Of a stretch of 54,663 bases of DNA, positions 51,084 to 54,663 are shown piece by piece. The number at the start of each line of letters is the position of its first letter. The first letter of the stretch is position 1. Source of the stretch: Syntrophomonadaceae bacterium (GTDB lineage: Bacteria; Bacillota; Dethiobacteria; DTU022); NCBI GenBank assembly GCA_007119965.1, contig SKOR01000024.1, positions 1-54,663 of the forward strand, in the 5' to 3' direction. The translations under genes and the position numbers were made by a program. The notes beneath the pieces were generated by a model, which saw nothing but the letters and a program-made list of their open reading frames with translations, had not been told where the DNA came from and did no database searches.

Positions 51084-51840
51084 CGGCAGCACCTCTTTTT
51101 TCTTTCATGCTTAGAAAATCGAACTGGCAGCGGTATGCCTGATCAAGGTAAGGGCTGTTCATAACTTCTGCAGGACGACCGTGAATGTGCATAGTCCGGT
51201 TAATGCAAACCAGTTGATCGGCTGCCGAAGCAACAGAAACCAGGTCATGAGAGACTAAAAGAATCGTCAGGCCTTTTTCTTGTTTAAGCTTCTGTAAAAG
51301 CTCTACAAAACTTTGCTGGGCCGGGAAATCAAGCCCGGCATTGGGTTCGTCGAGCAGCAGCAGAACAGGCTGCCGCACCAGGGACCGGGCCAGCAATATT
51401 CTTTGCTGCTCCCCTCCCGAAAGATCCTTAAAAGGGCGCCTGGTGTACTCTTCCATGCCCACAGACTGCAGCGCTGCTCCGATGCTCCGATCCTGATCGG
51501 CGATCCTGCGCAGCATTGCAGAAGGAGAGAGGAGGCCGACAGCAACCACATCCGCGGCAGAAAGGGGGAAGTTTTTTTCAAATGACTGCCGCTGGGGCAT
51601 GTAGCCGATTTTTGGGCGAACCTCTCTGAGCCTGGAACAAGGAACGCCTAATACATCCAGCTTGCCTGCCCGAATCCTGACCAGGCCGAGAATGGCCCGT
51701 AAAAGGGTAGTTTTACCGGCGCCGTTTGGGCCGATAATTCCGGTAAGTTCACCCTCCACGGCTGAAAAGGTGATTCCTTCAAGAACTGACCTTCCCCCCA
51801 GGGTTACACCGAGGTTTTCCGCCCTGATTAACCTTTCCAC
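51076..51840 (-). CDS. znuC: Zinc ABC transporter ATPase
   Basis: A 254-residue ABC ATPase: Walker A GPNGAGKTT near residue 37, signature LSGGEQQR and Walker B LLLLDEPNAGLD. It pairs with the ABC-3 permease and the metal-binding lipoprotein on either side. The GTG at 51840 is taken as the start, since AGGAG lies nine bases before it; the TTG three codons earlier follows directly on AGGAG. Confidence 0.9.
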   Translation of the reverse strand: MERLIRAENLGVTLGGRSVLEGITFSAVEGELTGIIGPNGAGKTTLLRAILGLVRIRAGKLDVLGVPCSRLREVRPKIGYMPQRQSFEKNFPLSAADVVAVGLLSPSAMLRRIADQDRSIGAALQSVGMEEYTRRPFKDLSGGEQQRILLARSLVRQPVLLLLDEPNAGLDFPAQQSFVELLQKLKQEKGLTILLVSHDLVSVASAADQLVCINRTMHIHGRPAEVMNSPYLDQAYRCQFDFLSMKEKRGAAGE

Positions 51841-51869
51841 ATGGATCAACTCCTGACTGTCCCCGCAGG

Positions 51870-52853
51870 TTACTCCATCGCTTCCCTGAAGGAGTCCAGG
51901 TTAAAGCGCATTATATCAAGATAAGATTCTCGGCCGGGGACACCTTCTCCCCCCAGGGGGTCTAAGACCCTTACTTCAGAGCCGCTCTCTTCAGCGATCC
52001 TATCGGCAAGGGCGGTGGGAAATTGCGGTTCGGCAAAAATTGCCCCCATATCCTCATCCTTAATCAGTTCAACCAGTTCAGCAACCCAGCCGGCAGAAGG
52101 CTCCTGGCCGGGAAAATCGGCAATAACAGCAACTTCTTCCAAGCCGTAACGCTGTCCAAAATACTGCCATGCCGAGTGAAAAGCGATAAAACCGCGGCGG
52201 GAAAAATCCGATACCGTCTCTTCGATCTCTTCGTGCAGGGCAGTTAACTCCAGGCGGTATTGATCGTATTTTTGATCATAGAAATCTTCCCTGCCGGGAT
52301 CAACTGCAAGCAGTTGGACATAAATAGCCGGACAGATAGAATCACGCACGATCAGGGGATCCAGCCAATAATGAGGGTCTACCGGGCCGTGATCATGATC
52401 GCAGGAACCGTGATCATGATCACAGGTGCTATGATCATCAGACGGGTGGCCTTTACTATCAGGGCCTTCCAGGATTTGATAATCGACAGGCTCAATCAGA
52501 TCGATTTCTCCTGACAGGTCAATCAGGGCCAGTTCAGTTTCCGCAGCAGCCGCCAGTTTAACCGCCCAATCGTCCAGGCCTGCCCCGATGTGGACAAAGA
52601 AATCTGCTTTTTCAACCAGTTTGGCCTGTTCCACGGTCGGCTCATATGTATGGGGGCTGGCCCCTGCCGGTAAAAGGTAGGAGACATTTACCCGCTCGCC
52701 GCCCAGTTGCTCTGTAATATCGGCCAGTGGATAGATTGTGGTGACAACATTGACTGCAGGGGATACAGCCTCTTTTTCCGTCTCATCTGCCTCACAACCG
52801 GCAGTGCCAATAAGGACCGTTAAACAAAGCAGGAAATAAACCAGTTTTCGCAT
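51870..52853 (-). CDS. znuA: Zinc-binding lipoprotein of an ABC transporter
   Basis: A 327-residue cluster A-I binding lipoprotein with lipobox GTAGC (Cys20). The His in GASPHTYEP, the later HYWLDP and the FHSAWQYFG helix provide metal ligands. A His/Asp/Cys-rich loop (about 136-160, HDHGSCDHDHG) is the mark of zinc-specific proteins and likely traps Zn(II). GGGGAGGAG precedes the ATG. It is the first gene of the operon, behind a Fur-family operator. Confidence 0.92.
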   Translation of the reverse strand: MRKLVYFLLCLTVLIGTAGCEADETEKEAVSPAVNVVTTIYPLADITEQLGGERVNVSYLLPAGASPHTYEPTVEQAKLVEKADFFVHIGAGLDDWAVKLAAAAETELALIDLSGEIDLIEPVDYQILEGPDSKGHPSDDHSTCDHDHGSCDHDHGPVDPHYWLDPLIVRDSICPAIYVQLLAVDPGREDFYDQKYDQYRLELTALHEEIEETVSDFSRRGFIAFHSAWQYFGQRYGLEEVAVIADFPGQEPSAGWVAELVELIKDEDMGAIFAEPQFPTALADRIAEESGSEVRVLDPLGGEGVPGRESYLDIMRFNLDSFREAME

Positions 52854-52935
52854 TTATTTCTCCTCCCCAGGCTGATAATCCCAATCAATTCGAATCTTTA
52901 CCAGTCAGGAAAATAAGTATCACGGCAGATGCAGT

Positions 52936-52950
52936 TGATAAAGATTATCA
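52936..52950. promoter_or_regulatory. Fur-family (Zur) operator before znuA
   Basis: TGATAAAGATTATCA is a 7-1-7 inverted repeat with one mismatched position. It lies about 85 bases before znuA. A minus-strand TATAAT occurs about 20 bases upstream of it, so the operator probably sits at the transcript start. Confidence 0.75.
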
Positions 52951-53056
52951 TTTATTACTTTGAATTATACCACACATGAGATTATGCTGTTTACTTATCA
53001 GGCCTGCTAATATATTATTTGAATGTAAATGCTTACAAAATGGAGGTATTGACCAA

Positions 53057-54178
53057 ATGCACCCTAAACCACAAGAAAAACCAGCCAGGCCTTACTTCTC
53101 CTCCGGACCCTGCGCCAAGCGCCCCGGTTATAACCTGCAGGCTCTGCGGCTAGCGCCTCTCGGCCGCTCACATCGCAGCAGTATTGGCAAAACCCGCCTC
53201 AGGGAAGCGATTGAAAAAACCAAAATCATTCTCGGACTGCCCGAAGATTACCTGCTCGGCATTGTTCCTGCTTCAGATACGGGAGCTTTCGAAATGGCCA
53301 TGTGGAACCTGCTCGGCGAGAGGACAGTTGATGTGATCTATTTTGAGGCTTTCGGTAAAACCTGGGCCGATGACATTACCAGGCAGCTTAAACTTGAAAA
53401 CGTAAACCTTTTTAAAGGAGATTACGGGTTTATGCCGGACCTCACCGGGGTCAGCTTCGACCATGATGTTGTCTTTACCTGGAATGGGACTACCAGCGGG
53501 GTCAAATTCCCCGGCGGCGATTTCATTCCCGCCGACCGGAAAGGCCTTACTCTCTGCGATGCGACCTCAGCGGTTTTCGCCATGGAAATCCCCTGGGAAA
53601 AGATAGATGCCGCCACTTTCTCGTGGCAAAAAGTCCTCGGCGGGGAAGCGGCCCACGGCATGCTCATATTGTCGCCCCGCGCGGTTGAACGCCTTGAAAA
53701 CTACAACCCGCCCTGGCCGCTGCCGAAAATTTTCCGCCTTAAAAAGAACGGCAAGCTGATGGCGGAGATATTTGATGGCTCCACGATAAATACCCCTTCT
53801 ATGCTCTGCTGCGAGGACTACCTGGATGCCCTGCAGTGGGCGGAAAACATAGGCGGCCTAAAAGGCCTGATCGGGCGCAGTGAGGCCAACCTGAAGGTTA
53901 TAGAAGGTTTTGTATCCAAACACGACTGGATTAACTTCCTGGCCGGCGACCCGGAAATACGTTCCAACACCAGTGTCTGTCTGACCGTTAAACTGGAACC
54001 CGACCGGCTCAAGCAGCTGGTTAAACTGCTTGAAACCGAGGAAGCCGCCCTTGATATTGCCTCTTACCGAGATGCTCCGGGAGGCCTGCGCTTCTGGTGC
54101 GGGGCAACGGTTGAGAAAGAAGACCTGGAGAAAGCCATGCAGTGGCTGGAGTGGGCGTACCACCAGGTTAAGCCGTAA
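53057..54178 (+). CDS. serC: Phosphoserine aminotransferase, archaeal/alphaproteobacterial-type
   Basis: A 373-residue class V PLP aminotransferase that converts 3-phosphohydroxypyruvate to phosphoserine. The N-terminal [12 protein letters not shown] and [13 protein letters not shown] fit the Methanosarcina-type subfamily. The PLP Lys is in [14 protein letters not shown]. An earlier frame exists, but GGAGG about ten bases before the ATG at 53057 decides the start. SerA and SerB are not adjacent. Confidence 0.88.
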   Translation: MHPKPQEKPARPYFSSGPCAKRPGYNLQALRLAPLGRSHRSSIGKTRLREAIEKTKIILGLPEDYLLGIVPASDTGAFEMAMWNLLGERTVDVIYFEAFGKTWADDITRQLKLENVNLFKGDYGFMPDLTGVSFDHDVVFTWNGTTSGVKFPGGDFIPADRKGLTLCDATSAVFAMEIPWEKIDAATFSWQKVLGGEAAHGMLILSPRAVERLENYNPPWPLPKIFRLKKNGKLMAEIFDGSTINTPSMLCCEDYLDALQWAENIGGLKGLIGRSEANLKVIEGFVSKHDWINFLAGDPEIRSNTSVCLTVKLEPDRLKQLVKLLETEEAALDIASYRDAPGGLRFWCGATVEKEDLEKAMQWLEWAYHQVKP

Positions 54179-54276
54179 AGGCTGTCCGGGAATCCCTGGC
54201 GGTAAGTTTAGAGAAAAAGGACAGGCTTACGACCTGTGCAGGGCCGCTGCCTGCGTGAATAATACGCCACAGAACT

Positions 54277-54295
54277 ATTCAGGGCAACCCTGAAT
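54277..54295. other. 8-bp hairpin in the intergenic region after serC
   Basis: ATTCAGGG (54277-54284) and CCCTGAAT (54288-54295) form a perfect stem with a three-base loop. No T run follows. Confidence 0.4.
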
Positions 54296-54365
54296 CTGAC
54301 TTCATGACCGGCATACAGGAAGCCGCATTTCAAATTGCAGGCGAAGCTGGTTTTAGAAGCTGTCC

Positions 54366-54390
54366 CCCGGGGAAACAGGATTTCCCCGGG
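54366..54390. terminator. Strong 10-bp hairpin between convergent serC and the DUF427 gene
   Basis: CCCGGGGAAA (54366-54375) and TTTCCCCGGG (54381-54390) flank a five-base loop. TTAAATGTTTATT follows on the plus strand. It is a plausible bidirectional terminator. Confidence 0.5.
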
Positions 54391-54433
54391 TTAAATGTTT
54401 ATTCTTCAGGAAAACATTACGGGGATAGTGCTG

Positions 54434-54663
54434 TTAATCTGAAGCTTCACTTAATAGCTGTCCGTCAACGTAAAAATCTTCTATCCTTTCCGTATAGAAG
54501 CAGAGCAGATCTTTTATCCTGGCAGATTCGGGAGATGGAGCGTTATAGGTCCACACGAGGTGCTTCCTGTTTGTATCTCCGACCTTTACATTAAAATGCG
54601 CAGCCCTGCCCTTATAAGGACACGCCGTCTGCCTGTCGCTCGGTTCCAAAAGGTCCATCCTGA
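54434..54663 (-). CDS. DUF427 domain protein, copy 2, cut by the right window edge
   Basis: The C-terminal 76 residues of a DUF427 protein. MDLLEPSDRQTACPYKGRA matches the family core aligned with TQCPWKGEA of copy 1, followed by AHFNVKVGDTNRKHLVWTYNAP. The Met codon is internal to the domain, so the true start lies beyond the edge. It belongs to the same family as the DUF427 gene at 38.7 kb but is clearly divergent. Confidence 0.75.
   Translation of the reverse strand, partial: RMDLLEPSDRQTACPYKGRAAHFNVKVGDTNRKHLVWTYNAPSPESARIKDLLCFYTERIEDFYVDGQLLSEASD

Noticed and set aside
52380-52450. Short DNA repeats containing GATCATGATC inside znuA
   Set aside because: They encode the His/Asp-rich metal-binding loop and are explained by codon choice.
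1-54663. tRNA, rRNA, CRISPR array or transposase
   Set aside because: No TTCRANYCY-type tRNA arm in a cloverleaf, no rRNA stretch, no spaced direct repeats and no transposase motif were found by eye. A covariance or repeat-finder scan could not be run.

Overview
The window looks like a chromosomal segment of an anaerobic member of the Bacillota (Firmicutes), probably of the Clostridia/Dethiobacteria/Syntrophomonas kind. Pointers are strong AGGAGG ribosome-binding sites with frequent TTG/GTG starts, Bacillota-type gene pairs (MrfA-MrfB, a FakA/YloV-like kinase, a CadC-like ArsR regulator), many lipoproteins, corrinoid-dependent methyl transfer and an amino-acid (lysine) fermentation cluster. 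No rRNA, tRNA, CRISPR array, prophage or intact insertion sequence was recognised. The species cannot be named from the sequence.

Layout. 1-8.9 kb: housekeeping and metabolic genes (formamidase-like, cobalamin adenosyltransferase, pyrophosphatase, an M50 protease with CBS domains, a FetAB-type exporter, a pair of split Gate-domain membrane proteins, an amidase, GalU). 9.2-20.1 kb: a methylated-amine/betaine block on the minus strand. It holds two full-length MttB-superfamily methyltransferases without a pyrrolysine codon, a corrinoid protein, a SAM-dependent methyltransferase, a four-gene quaternary-amine ABC transporter (two permeases, a CBS-bearing ATPase and a lipoprotein binding protein) and a CBS protein. 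The binding protein has its two lobes in swapped order. The upstream mttB is preceded by a promoter, a strong intrinsic terminator and a hairpin between ribosome-binding site and TTG start, so it looks controlled by its leader. 20.5-26.7 kb: a CDF metal transporter, glutaredoxin-like protein, NadE (with its own leader terminator), MnmG and a radical SAM protein. 27.0-29.4 kb: lysine-fermentation genes kdd-kal-kce. 29.6-33.1 kb: the MrfA-MrfB DNA-repair pair. 33.1-35.9 kb: metY-metX behind a long structured leader of no class I recognise.

36-42.5 kb: a DtxR-family regulator divergent from an MFS transporter, a lipoprotein MsrB with a DUF427 protein, Lgt, a CadC-like regulator with a Cys-rich permease, and an agmatinase-family enzyme. 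42.5-46.8 kb: a surface-protein group made of a four-repeat lipoprotein and two parallel beta-helix proteins, one a lipoprotein and one with an N-terminal zinc ribbon and a membrane anchor. 47-54.7 kb: a DUF523/DUF1722 protein, the FakA-like kinase, a zinc-uptake operon znuA-znuC-znuB-zur with a Fur-family operator upstream, a SerC-type aminotransferase and, at the edge, a second DUF427 protein.

How the genes fit together. The 10-20 kb block reads as import of a quaternary amine (probably glycine betaine or a relative) followed by transfer of a methyl group to a corrinoid protein. The methyltransferase that would pass the methyl on to tetrahydrofolate and the corrinoid-reactivating protein are not in the window; the cobalamin adenosyltransferase at 1.1 kb is compatible with corrinoid use. 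Lysine fermentation, NAD and methionine synthesis and metal homeostasis make up most of the rest.
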